Shown piece after piece: positions 6,593-14,759 of a stretch of DNA of 19,936 nucleotides. Positions within the stretch are counted from its first letter, which is position 1. The number at the start of each line of letters is the position of its first letter. A model generated the notes under the pieces. That model was not told the origin of the DNA. It did not search any database and saw nothing but the letters and a program-made list of their open reading frames with translations. Source of the stretch: an uncultured Clostridium sp. (GTDB lineage Bacteria; Bacillota; Clostridia; TANB77; CAG-508); contig USCV01000028.1 of NCBI GenBank assembly GCA_900553225.1, positions 1 to 19,936 on the forward strand, read 5' to 3'. The translations under genes were made by a program, and so were the position numbers.

Positions 6593-7795
6593 TTATGCTT
6601 TAATTTTTTGTTTGGTATAATTTTTAGATGAAACATAACTGTTGTGTAATGGTCTCATTACTCCTAGTTGTACTAATTTATTCTTATAAAACTTTATAAT
6701 TTTGTAATATTTATTTTGATTTTTTTCAACTTGTTTTAAATCACTTGAAATAAATAATATTTCTTTTTGTTTTATATATTCATCTTTATTAGAATCCTTT
6801 AGTGCTTCTATATTTTTGAATTTATTCCAAAATGTTTTAAATTCTTGCTTCTTTTCTGGCTTGTCCCAGTATATCTTTGTTGATAATAATTTTACATTGT
6901 ATTCTTCTATTAAACGAATTAATAATTCGTATGCTTTTTCTTGTTTTTTTATAATTCTTGTATCTACAATTAAGCTTCTTATGTCTTTTAGTAATTTTAT
7001 ATAACATTGTTCTGCCACAACAAGTGGGAGACTGTGTGTGAATAACTTTCTGCTAATTCCTAATAAGACCATATTTTTTTCAATTCTTTCATTTTGATCT
7101 AGTTTGCCAATTGTAAATCTTTCAAAAGTTTCATACTCAGATAACAAATCTTTATAAGATTCTATTTTTTCTTCTTTCCATTTTAAAGGCAAAATATTTA
7201 CAATATATTCTTCTAATGTACTAAATATTTTTTCATAAATTTCATCTTTTGCAACAGGCGTTAAATTATCAGCTAATTTCACAGAATAATGCTTTAATAT
7301 TCCTTTATATATATTTTCCATTTTTTCACAATAAAAATGCTTAAATCTTTCAAAAGTTTTTGGTTTATCTGCTTGTTTTATTGTTTCATAGTCTAACTCT
7401 AATAAATACTTTTGTTTTCTATATTTGTATTCTGTATATTCCTCATCTTTTAGATGTACAATCATATAATACTTAGATAAAGCTTCTTTTTCAAAATCTG
7501 TAGCAGTATCATTTTTTACTTTTTTATATATTGAATCTACTATATTTTTATCGATTGAATCTAAATATAAATTATATGACTCTTCATACTTCTTTTCTAA
7601 TATTCTCTTTTTCTCTTCTGTTTGCTTTTGGTCATTATAATTCTCGTATGCTTTTAACAAGCTGTTTCTTTTGATGGTAATTAAAACCCCATTAATACCT
7701 ACCTTTGTAGGTATTAATAGTTTTGTAATTGTGTTTGTTAGTTTTGAAAAAAATGTTTTCTCCGAACTATAAATTCTAAGGCTTTTTCCTTCCAT
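6593..7795 (-). CDS. Unrecognised ~400-aa charged protein in the phoH/yqfF position
   Basis: I do not recognise this family. The protein is rich in Lys, Glu and Tyr, mostly predicted helical, with no signal peptide, no membrane segment and no P-loop. Notable stretches include LLIPTKVGINGVLITIKR near the N-terminus and a basic C-terminus ending NYTKQKIKA. In Bacillus the genes between yqfD and ybeY are phoH (an ATPase) and yqfF (a membrane HD phosphohydrolase). Neither can be read here, since there is no GxxGxGKT and no HD pair. Three ATGs (7804, 7801, 7795) are possible starts. The third is preferred because AAAGG sits 9 nt before it. It begins 13 bases after yqfD, so it is co-transcribed with sporulation genes. 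Confidence 0.8.
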   Translation of the reverse strand: MEGKSLRIYSSEKTFFSKLTNTITKLLIPTKVGINGVLITIKRNSLLKAYENYNDQKQTEEKKRILEKKYEESYNLYLDSIDKNIVDSIYKKVKNDTATDFEKEALSKYYMIVHLKDEEYTEYKYRKQKYLLELDYETIKQADKPKTFERFKHFYCEKMENIYKGILKHYSVKLADNLTPVAKDEIYEKIFSTLEEYIVNILPLKWKEEKIESYKDLLSEYETFERFTIGKLDQNERIEKNMVLLGISRKLFTHSLPLVVAEQCYIKLLKDIRSLIVDTRIIKKQEKAYELLIRLIEEYNVKLLSTKIYWDKPEKKQEFKTFWNKFKNIEALKDSNKDEYIKQKEILFISSDLKQVEKNQNKYYKIIKFYKNKLVQLGVMRPLHNSYVSSKNYTKQKIKA

Positions 7796-7808
7796 TTTCA
7801 TCATCCTT

Positions 7809-8993
7809 TCAAAATACTATCTTTTCCTTTGTACCAATATTTTCTTTTATTTCATAAATTACTTCTACATCTACATATTCTTCTTTTGAATCTATATTAA
7901 TATATTTATTCAGCAAATTTTCTTTTGCTGTAATTTGTTTATCTAATTCTTCCTGACATTTGTTTATTCCTACCTCTTTTGCTTCTTCAACCGTATAAGA
8001 AATTTGTTTTTCTTTTAATTCAGAATAATTATTTTTTATTAGTTCAATTGGCAAGTAAAGATTAGAAAATAATTTTAACTTTTTATTCTCCACTATTGTA
8101 TCATACTTTTGAAAATTTGGAAGCTTTTTATATAAATTTATTTTGAAATTATTTATATTAATTGAATACCTATTTTCCTCATTTCCTGTTTTTTCATCAA
8201 CACTTTGATTTAAGTATATTTTTTCTTTATGACTATACCAAACTTTAGCTTCTATTGAACCTTCTGAATGAACATATCTTGTTCCTGTATATTTTCCTTC
8301 TAACCAACCCGCAATTAAAACTGTTCCCTTTTTTACAATTTCTCCTTCTTTAACTTGTGGAGTTCCATTTTGTGCATTAACTTTTATAATCATTGCTTCC
8401 TTATCTGAAACAATATTGCAATATTCATCTTCATTTATAATTTCCGGTTTTTCATCCGCTTCTATCACTTTAACTATTGCATTAGTTCCTTTTAAATCTA
8501 TACCTATCCATGCAATATCTTTTCTATCTAGCCTCATTTTATTAATAATTTCTTTAGTATTAATATCTCTTTTTCTTTTTCCTATTGTTAGTCCTTCTTG
8601 AATAATTATCTCTTTTAATTCATCTGCATTTATTTTTTCATTTCCTGTAATTTCTATATTCCAAATAAAATTAGATAAAACTAAGATAGATGTAATTATA
8701 ATTAGTAATAATAAAACAAATATCTTTCTTTTTTTATATTTATTAAATATAAATGGCATTCCTTTTTTACTTTGAATCTTTATTTTACATTTTGTTTGTT
8801 TTGCAATTTTTACAGCGTTTTTAAAATCTTGTATACCAACATTAGCTGATATTATGGCAGATTTATCTCTTTTTATTTTCCATAGAAAAATGTTTTTACT
8901 CATACATATATTAATAAATCTTTCTACAAAGAAGCCTTCTACAATAATATTTACATATCCTAATAAATAATTTAGTAATATTTTTATGTACAA
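7809..8993 (-). CDS. yqfD: Sporulation protein YqfD
   Basis: This 394-aa protein matches the YqfD family of mother-cell sporulation membrane proteins of unknown biochemical role. Features: an N-terminal FFVERFINICMSKNIFLWKI-type segment, a basic patch KKRK, one clear membrane helix at about 92-112 (FVLLLLIIITSILVLSNFIW), then an extracytoplasmic part starting IEITGNEKI with NTKEIINKMRLDRKDIAWIG, WLEG and a helical tail. The start codon is TTG at 8993. It is chosen because the GAGGAGGAG that encodes the glutamate tail of YqfC provides a Shine-Dalgarno 5 nt upstream and leaves only 2 bases between the genes. Coupling to yqfC is therefore likely. Confidence 0.9.
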   Translation of the reverse strand: MYIKILLNYLLGYVNIIVEGFFVERFINICMSKNIFLWKIKRDKSAIISANVGIQDFKNAVKIAKQTKCKIKIQSKKGMPFIFNKYKKRKIFVLLLLIIITSILVLSNFIWNIEITGNEKINADELKEIIIQEGLTIGKRKRDINTKEIINKMRLDRKDIAWIGIDLKGTNAIVKVIEADEKPEIINEDEYCNIVSDKEAMIIKVNAQNGTPQVKEGEIVKKGTVLIAGWLEGKYTGTRYVHSEGSIEAKVWYSHKEKIYLNQSVDEKTGNEENRYSININNFKINLYKKLPNFQKYDTIVENKKLKLFSNLYLPIELIKNNYSELKEKQISYTVEEAKEVGINKCQEELDKQITAKENLLNKYINIDSKEEYVDVEVIYEIKENIGTKEKIVF

Positions 8994-8995
8994 GT

Positions 8996-9307
8996 TTACT
9001 CCTCCTCTTCTTCATCTATCATATTTTCAAAATCAATACTCTCAATTTTACCAGTAACCATAATATCATCTGTTGTCATCTCACTTAAGCTTAGATGGAA
9101 ACCATTTATATTTATAATTCCTGTATATGTATTAATTCTTATATAAAATTCTTGATATTCCAATATTCCTTTATAATTTTCTATAAGCATTTGATTAAAA
9201 CCTGCTATTGTTAGTTTTGGCTCTTTAGAAGAAATTTCTTTAGGCATTTCCAAAATTCTATCTAACCTATTTATTTTCTTTGTTTTATTTTTTCTCCTAG
9301 CTCCCAT
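8996..9307 (-). CDS. yqfC: Sporulation protein YqfC
   Basis: This 103-aa small protein is directly upstream of yqfD, as in Bacillus and Clostridium. Its N-terminus is basic (MGARRKNKTKKI). The middle has PKLTIAGFNQMLIENYKGIL and TGIININGFHLSL, typical of the YqfC/YabP-like fold. The end is acidic (DEEEEE). YqfC-family proteins are needed for or associated with endospore formation; the mechanism is not known. The ATG is preceded by AGGAAGTG. Its glutamate codons double as the ribosome binding site of yqfD. Confidence 0.92.
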   Translation of the reverse strand: MGARRKNKTKKINRLDRILEMPKEISSKEPKLTIAGFNQMLIENYKGILEYQEFYIRINTYTGIININGFHLSLSEMTTDDIMVTGKIESIDFENMIDEEEEE

Positions 9308-9329
9308 ACTTTTTCACTTCCTAACTTAT

Positions 9330-10166
9330 TTACCTTTCAAATTCATCTAGGCTTTTAAATTCATATCCCATTTTCTTTATCTCTTTAATGCATTCATCTA
9401 ATACATTTGTATTGTCTTTTGAATTTCCATGTAGTAAAATAATTGCTCCGTTATGAACATTATTCAATATTTTTTCTTTGGCATAACTTTCTCTTCCCTG
9501 TTTATTTTCATCCCAGTCATCATATGCAAAACTCCACATTACAGTTTTGTATCCTAATGTATTGGTAAAAGCTACTGTTCTTTGGCTATATTCCCCTTTT
9601 GGAGGTCTAATATATTTCATTTCATATTTATATTTTTCATATATTGCAGTATGTAAATCCATAACTTCCTTTTTTATTGTATTATTATCTAAATCTGGCA
9701 TACTTTTATGATTAACAGTATGATTTCCTATTATATGTCCTTCATCAATCATTTTTTGTACTAACTCAGGTTTAGTATTTACATAATGTGCTGTAATAAA
9801 AAATGTTGCTTTTACATCGTTTTCTTTCAATACAGCTAATATTTTTTCTGTATATCCCGCTTCATATCCTTCGTCAAATGTTAGGTATACTTTTTTTGAA
9901 TCTTTATTTCCTAAACAATATCCGTTATATTTGTCTAATATCTCTCGATTTTTACTTCCTACATCAGGTTGTTCATGATTGTCATTTCTTTTTATTCCCC
10001 AACCTATTTTTTTATTGCTAAGTCCCTCTATTTCTTGAATATTTGAATTTGTTTGTATAATACCGCTTTTTTCTTTCTCTGCTTTTGTAACAGTTAACGC
10101 AAATAACAATATAGCTACAATACTAGCCATATAGATAATATGTTTATATGCTTTTTTCTTATTCAA
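9330..10166 (-). CDS. pdaA: PdaA-like polysaccharide deacetylase (muramic-delta-lactam synthesis)
   Basis: PdaA removes the acetyl group of muramic acid in spore cortex peptidoglycan so that the delta-lactam can form, which germination enzymes need. The 278-aa protein has an N-terminal signal/anchor helix (about 8-27) and a NodB-homology deacetylase domain. The catalytic motif is TFDEGYEAGYT (Asp98 base, Glu99 as typical of the PdaA group). Metal ligands lie in HTVNH (149-153), followed by RPPKGEYS and a C-terminal LLHG with active His. The start is TTG at 10166, supported by an AAGGAGG Shine-Dalgarno 8 nt before it and no nearby ATG. It heads the unit pdaA-yqfC-yqfD-(unknown)-ybeY-dgkA-DUF3048. 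An alternative is a related vegetative deacetylase, but the yqfC-yqfD context favours sporulation. Confidence 0.9.
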   Translation of the reverse strand: MNKKKAYKHIIYMASIVAILLFALTVTKAEKEKSGIIQTNSNIQEIEGLSNKKIGWGIKRNDNHEQPDVGSKNREILDKYNGYCLGNKDSKKVYLTFDEGYEAGYTEKILAVLKENDVKATFFITAHYVNTKPELVQKMIDEGHIIGNHTVNHKSMPDLDNNTIKKEVMDLHTAIYEKYKYEMKYIRPPKGEYSQRTVAFTNTLGYKTVMWSFAYDDWDENKQGRESYAKEKILNNVHNGAIILLHGNSKDNTNVLDECIKEIKKMGYEFKSLDEFER

Positions 10167-10242
10167 TTTTGTTTCCTCCTTAAAAATAGAAGATTAAATA
10201 TTGCTGAACTTTTTGTTTGCTAAGCAAAATTTCTTAATTAAT

Positions 10243-10270
10243 TAGTATGTAATAATATTAATTTTATTAC
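10243..10270 (-). promoter_or_regulatory. Possible sporulation-sigma promoter upstream of pdaA
   Basis: On the minus strand GTAATA (10270-10265) and CATACTAAT (from 10249) are separated by 15 bases. This resembles the loosely defined sigma-E/sigma-G -10 CATA-type elements, and pdaA is forespore-controlled in Bacillus. The sequence is so AT-rich that chance matches are likely. Confidence 0.3.
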
Positions 10271-10290
10271 TTTGACTTTTAATTAAAATA

Positions 10291-10320
10291 AAAAAAGAGT
10301 ACTTTAACTAAAATACTCTT
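10291..10320 (-). terminator. folC terminator; copy 1 of a 30-bp repeat
   Basis: Stem AAGAGTA (10295-10301) with TACTCTT (10314-10320), 12-nt loop, followed on the minus strand by seven T residues. It overlaps the last codons and the stop of folC. All 30 bases, loop included, are identical to 12617-12646 downstream of the dnaB-like gene. Confidence 0.8.
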
Positions 10321-11621
10321 AATTTCTCTAACTTTTTATTTTTTACTTCCTCTATTTTATTTACAACAGTACCATACATATAAAAACTACCAATAATGAA
10401 ATTTGCTATATTGGGCTCACTACTCATAGCGTCTTCTATAGCATCTGCTAAACTTTTTTTACATATATTATAAATTGGAACATATTTTTTCATACATTCA
10501 TATAATTCATCACTTGTTGCATAACCATCTGTAGCATTTCCAGAAGTCAATACATACAATGCATTTTTATCTTCAGCTAGTAATTTTAGCATTTTATTAT
10601 AATCTTTTCTTTTAAGAATAGCTATAATATATACTCTGTTAAAATTAGTATAATACATTTGTATCATATTTTGTAAATTCTGTATAGCTGGTTCATTATG
10701 TGCTCCATCATAAACAATTATAGGTTTATCGTTCAATTGTTCCATTCTGCCTTTATGAACAATATTTTTCAATCCTTTTTCTATACTTTCCTCAGTAATG
10801 TTATATCCTAATTGTTTAAGTATTGTCATTGTTTCTATGCATATGCTAGCATTCTGAATCTGCATTTTTCCTTTTAAATTAATTTTTAAATTTTTAATAT
10901 CTTTATAGTCAAAATATTGAAATTCATTATCAAAAGAATAGTTTGAAATATCAGATTTCTTAACAATATGTAAATTATTATTTTTGCTTTTACACGTAGT
11001 AACAAAAACATTATTTACTTCAGATTGTTGCTCAAAAATCACTGTATTAGAGTTCTCTTTTATAATACCTGCTTTTTGATATGATATCTCTGGTAAGGTA
11101 TTTCCAAGTATATTCATATGATCATACCCAATAGATGTAATAATAGACACAAGTGGTTTTGTTATAATATTAGTACAATCATATAAGCCTCCAAGTCCTG
11201 TTTCTAAAACAACAAAATCAACGTTTTTTCTATAAAAATATAATAATGCCATTGTGGTTTCTAATTCAAATAGAGTTATATTTCCCTCTTCTTTTTCATT
11301 ATACTTATCAATTAGAGGCTTTAATTCTTCAATTAAATTTAGCATTTCTTCATCAGAAATTTCCTCACCATTAATACTTATTCTTTCATTATATCTAATT
11401 AAATGAGGAGACAAAAACTTACCAACTTTGTATCCTTGATTTATTAAAATATTAGATATAATTTCAGTACAACTTCCTTTTCCATTTGTACCTGCAATAT
11501 GAATAAAGTTCATTTGCCCTTCAAAATTATCATATATATTCATAAAATATCTCATTGCTTTTAATGATGGATTTTTAGTGCCTCTATAAAAATTTTTTAA
11601 ATACTTATTTACATCTACCAT
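10308..11621 (-). CDS. folC: Folylpolyglutamate synthase / dihydrofolate synthase
   Basis: FolC adds glutamates to folates, and often joins glutamate to dihydropteroate, using ATP; it belongs to the Mur ligase superfamily. The protein (437 aa from ATG 11621) has HIAGTNGKGS as P-loop (about 41-50), FLSPHLIRYNERISINGEEI, ETGLGGLYDCTN, SIGYDHMNILG, a KAGIIKEN loop and C-terminal VYDGAHNEPAI, all family signatures. ATG 11621 fits the AGGT Shine-Dalgarno better than GTG 11627, two codons earlier. It lies 19 bases after the HipA-like kinase gene and probably shares its promoter. Its final Leu-Arg-Val-Phe codons and stop are part of the terminator hairpin. Confidence 0.95.
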   Translation of the reverse strand: MVDVNKYLKNFYRGTKNPSLKAMRYFMNIYDNFEGQMNFIHIAGTNGKGSCTEIISNILINQGYKVGKFLSPHLIRYNERISINGEEISDEEMLNLIEELKPLIDKYNEKEEGNITLFELETTMALLYFYRKNVDFVVLETGLGGLYDCTNIITKPLVSIITSIGYDHMNILGNTLPEISYQKAGIIKENSNTVIFEQQSEVNNVFVTTCKSKNNNLHIVKKSDISNYSFDNEFQYFDYKDIKNLKINLKGKMQIQNASICIETMTILKQLGYNITEESIEKGLKNIVHKGRMEQLNDKPIIVYDGAHNEPAIQNLQNMIQMYYTNFNRVYIIAILKRKDYNKMLKLLAEDKNALYVLTSGNATDGYATSDELYECMKKYVPIYNICKKSLADAIEDAMSSEPNIANFIIGSFYMYGTVVNKIEEVKNKKLEKLRVF

Positions 11622-11640
11622 ATTCACTACCTACATATTT

Positions 11641-12498
11641 TTATTTTATGTTCTCATATACCTTTTTTATAATATCATATCTTTTCTCTATAATTTTCTT
11701 ATAAAATTCTTTTCTTATATCTGACATACATTCTATACTATCAATGAATTTTTTTATTTCATCAATATTAATATTGTTAAATAATCTTTTTATAGCATTA
11801 TTGCATTCTTCATTTTCTTTTTGTTTTATATATGACATATAATTTATTTTTTTGCCATTTTCTTTTAAACAAGAATAACAGTTTATTGCGAAATTTTTTA
11901 ATTCTATTTCATTAATTTTTTTAATTTCTCTATCTTCAAGCATTGGATTTAAACATGAACCACAATCATAGATTGGAGAAAATTCAGCTTTTCCTGTAGT
12001 CTTATTTAATAAAAACCCCCAGTTTCCATTATGTCTGTCGGTATTTCCTATTAAGCTATCAATAATAAACATATCCCAAAATTTTTGCTTAGTTTCTTCT
12101 GTATTAATCATTTTATTTTCTTCTATAACTTCCATTATATCATCTAATTCTGTTTCTATTTTTTTGTCTGGATTAGTACTTAAGGCTATGTTCTCAAACT
12201 CATATAATACATTTTCGCTATCTGTAAAATCCTCACAAGCACATACTATCTTTTCCTTTCCATTATATTCATATTTTCCTAATACAGTATTTTGTGTTTT
12301 AAACCCTACTATTTTAAACACATTACTTCCAATAAATTCCGAAAAAGCATTATTAATATATGATATATTTTTGTTTTTTTCTCTAACTGGATCTGGAAAT
12401 TTTACTAAATATTTTTTATTATTATATATTAAGGTTTTCTTTTTTTCTGAGCCTCTATAATTGTTAAATTCTTCTACAGCATTTGTAAAATCAATCAT
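11641..12498 (-). CDS. HipA/CtkA-like serine/threonine kinase
   Basis: This 285-aa protein has the signature of the HipA-like kinase superfamily: Lys33 in YLVKFP as a likely ATP-binding lysine, Glu54 in the AFSEFIG helix, the catalytic loop GNTDRHNGNWGFLL (Asp154, Asn159) and the metal site FSPIYDCGSCL (Asp178). It is shorter than HipA (about 440 aa), like the compact CtkA type. No HipB-like DNA-binding antitoxin ORF is found next to it, so a classic toxin-antitoxin pair is not supported. The ATG follows GGAGG at 7 nt, and a promoter candidate lies at 12533-12561. It is the first gene before folC. The substrate is unknown. Confidence 0.85.
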   Translation of the reverse strand: MIDFTNAVEEFNNYRGSEKKKTLIYNNKKYLVKFPDPVREKNKNISYINNAFSEFIGSNVFKIVGFKTQNTVLGKYEYNGKEKIVCACEDFTDSENVLYEFENIALSTNPDKKIETELDDIMEVIEENKMINTEETKQKFWDMFIIDSLIGNTDRHNGNWGFLLNKTTGKAEFSPIYDCGSCLNPMLEDREIKKINEIELKNFAINCYSCLKENGKKINYMSYIKQKENEECNNAIKRLFNNINIDEIKKFIDSIECMSDIRKEFYKKIIEKRYDIIKKVYENIK

Positions 12499-12532
12499 CT
12501 TTTTGCCTCCACTGTCTTATTAACTACTTATT

Positions 12533-12561
12533 AGTATATCATAATTCATATAAATTGACTA
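12533..12561 (-). promoter_or_regulatory. Promoter candidate of the HipA-like kinase / folC unit
   Basis: On the minus strand TAGTCA (12561-12556) and TATACT (12538-12533) are separated by 17 bases, with a start near 12526 and a short leader to ATG 12498. The -35 is weak and the -10 good. Confidence 0.5.
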
Positions 12562-12589
12562 TATTTCAGATAAAAAAGTTTACTTTCAC

Positions 12590-12613
12590 ACTACAATTTT
12601 AACATTTTGTAGT
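12590..12613. repeat. Inverted repeat upstream of the HipA-like gene
   Basis: ACTACAA (12590-12596) and TTGTAGT (12607-12613) are perfect inverted arms around 10 bases. They lie between the promoter of the kinase gene and the terminator of the dnaB-like gene. It may be an operator or a minor hairpin; nothing else identifies it. Confidence 0.35.
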
Positions 12614-12616
12614 ATG

Positions 12617-12650
12617 AAAAAAGAGTACTTTAACTAAAATACTCTTTTTA
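12617..12650 (-). terminator. Terminator of the dnaB-like gene; copy 2 of the 30-bp repeat
   Basis: Stem AAAGAGTA and TACTCTTT with a 12-nt loop, T-rich on both flanks, 48 bases past the dnaB-like stop. Bases 12617-12646 are identical to 10291-10320. Confidence 0.8.
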
Positions 12651-12697
12651 GGCACTACTCAAACTATTTTTTATTATTAATGTTACTTTTAAGCACA

Positions 12698-14531
12698 TCA
12701 TTTTAACCTAAGATATCCTAACTCTTCCCACATATTATAGGCTAAATTAAGTCTAAATAGAACTTTTGGTTTTGCACCTGCTCTATTTTTATCTACAACA
12801 CATGCATAATATCTTACATCTGGATCTTTATATTTTTTCAAATCATAATACTTAGTATCCACCTCTTCAAGTGAATATTCATATTTATCTAAATCCTCTG
12901 TATGAATTTGTTTAATTAAGCATAATGTATCTAATACTTCTTTTACAGTTCTACTAACAGCCAAATCGTTAATATTTAAATTTATTGGCAATGTACTACT
13001 TTCAGTCAATTGTAGTGAAGACGCAATAAATATATTTAAATTCTGTGCTAAATTTGAAAGAATCGTTGCAGTCTTTTTCAATTCTTCTCCATTTCCAATA
13101 TTTTCTGTATCTGTTTTTAATGTATCATAAAATACATATTCTATTTTTTCTTTATAATAATAATTTAAAATTACTTTTTCTAACTCATCATTTGTATGAT
13201 TAGTTATATTAACAAAATAAATTGAATTTTTTATTTGTTCTTGCATCCAGTTCGTTACTGCAATTGTTTGCTGAAATTCTTTAGACACTTTTAACAATCT
13301 TTTTGAAAATTCTTCTTGAGTCTCTTTTGCTTCTTTTAAAACGAAACCATCTTCATCTACTTTAACTTTTTTATTTGCATCTGGTTTAAATTTAAATTCT
13401 AGTATTTCTCCTTCTGTTTTACTTATTTTCTGTCCATGTAACTCTTGAATTTTTTTATTATTTAATGCTGTTGTAATTAAGCATAAACGCATTTTTTCCT
13501 CAGACATTTCATTAGAAATTATTAATACTTTTTTCTTATGTATAAATGCTAAATATGCTGCTAAATTTATTGTAAACCTACTTTTACCTGAGTTTGATGG
13601 CATTGCATATGCCATAGTTTCGCCTTTTCTTACTCCTTTAAACACACTACTTAATATTGGAAATGGTAATGCTAATCCGGTTGTTTAAGTTACTTTCACC
13701 TGTTATTAAAAAGTTAGTAATGTCATTACTCAATACCGCTCTTTTGAATTTTTCAGTAGCAGTTATTTGCTCTATAGCATCTTTTACTTCTTGTATTGTC
13801 ATTTTGTCATATAATTCGTAGTTCATAATATCCATTATTCTATTTTTAGTTTCCTGAATAGGACTTCTTAAATAACTTTTTCTTATTGCAAATAGTTTCA
13901 TTAATTCTACGTAAGTTTTTTCAAAATCATAATTTCCGCTTTTTCCTTTTTCTTTTAATATATTTTTTTGATTATAGGTTTCAGCATTTTCCTTTGCGAA
14001 ATTATAATTATCTTTTGCAATCTGTGGTGCATAAGCTTCCCCTTCTGTAAATAATATGCTTTTATATAAGTTTAATAGTTCTTGATTTTCAAAATAGCAA
14101 TCTTCATACAAAATATAATACATTGATATTGCTTTTGGATTTACCAACAGCATACTAATATATGCTTCTTCTAATTCTGGATTTGATAACTCTTCTGGAT
14201 AAAGACTTTCTTCTTTTTTTTCTTCTTCATCATCATATTCATCGTCATCTATATTCTCAAATTCACCATCTTGCTCTCCATCATCATAATAAGAATCATC
14301 TTCATTTTTATCTAAATTTTGCTCTGATTCTTCATCTATTTCATCATCGTTTGCATCATCTTTTAATTCAAGTTTACCTCTTATATTTAAGTTTTGTAAA
14401 ATTTCTAATGCTTCGTCATATTCCTCATCTTTCATAAGGTTTTTAATATCTTTAATTTCCTGTCTATTATCTTTAGTTATTTTTATTTTCCTTATTAATT
14501 TTTTCATCTTTTCAATTTGTTCTGTTTCCAT
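12698..14531 (-). CDS. DnaB-like helicase family protein, in two frames (+1 shift at CGGA)
   Basis: Frame one (ATG 14531 to TAG 13647-13649, 294 aa) has a Lys/Glu-rich helical start, an extremely acidic Asp/Glu linker (about residues 55-110), then a DnaB N-terminal-like helical domain (PELEEAYISMLLVNPKAIS). Frame two supplies LALPFPILSSVFKGVRKGET and a RecA-fold ATPase domain. This has Walker A AMPSNSGKS (about 309-317 of the joined product, first Gly replaced by Ala), ISNEMSEEKM and the Walker B-like YVFYDTLKTD. Joined length is about 610 aa. The break is one extra base at AAC CGG A. The domain order only makes sense when joined. A good promoter (14617-14645) and a terminator (12617-12650) make it a single-gene unit. 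It is probably not the main replicative DnaB given the odd Walker A and acidic insert; the exact role is unknown. Confidence 0.8.
13676..13682 (-). other. Candidate +1 recoding site AAC-CGG-A in the dnaB-like gene
   Basis: On the minus strand the zero frame reads AAC AAC CGG ATT AGC and reaches TAG nine codons after the CGG. Skipping the C (base 13679) reads AAC GGA TTA GCA TTA CCA and enters the ATPase domain. The codon before the CGG is AAC here, but GGT or GGA at the other sites, so the common part is only CGGA. Confidence 0.75.
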
Positions 14532-14616
14532 CTATCTTTTCTCCCTTCACGAATAAAGATTTTTAATAAGAAATTATATTATTTTTCTCTATTTTAAAAT
14601 TAAACTTAACAATTTT

Positions 14617-14645
14617 AGTATACACATTTTAACTATTTATTTCAA
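14617..14645 (-). promoter_or_regulatory. Promoter of the dnaB-like gene
   Basis: On the minus strand TTGAAA (14645-14640) and TATACT (14622-14617) are separated by 17 bases, about 85 bases upstream of ATG 14531. Confidence 0.65.
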
Positions 14646-14759
14646 GTTTTTGTTTAAATTTAAAAAAGCTTTTATTGTAATTACCATGAACATAAAATAT
14701 ATTATTTTTTTGTATAAAAATTTCATTTTTGTTAAATCGTTTCTATCTTAACCTATGAG

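Noticed and set aside
6593..7804. PhoH or YqfF by position
   Set aside because: No P-loop, no HD motif and no membrane segments in the protein.
11641..12646. HipBA toxin-antitoxin module
   Set aside because: No small helix-turn-helix ORF was found on either side of the kinase.
12698..13645. Separate ATPase gene starting at GTG 13645
   Set aside because: Similarity to the helicase continues upstream of that codon to the CGGA site, so the codon is internal.
14162..14437. His/Leu-rich plus-strand ORF
   Set aside because: It is the antisense of the acidic linker of the dnaB-like gene; GAT/GAA repeats give His/Leu codons on the other strand.
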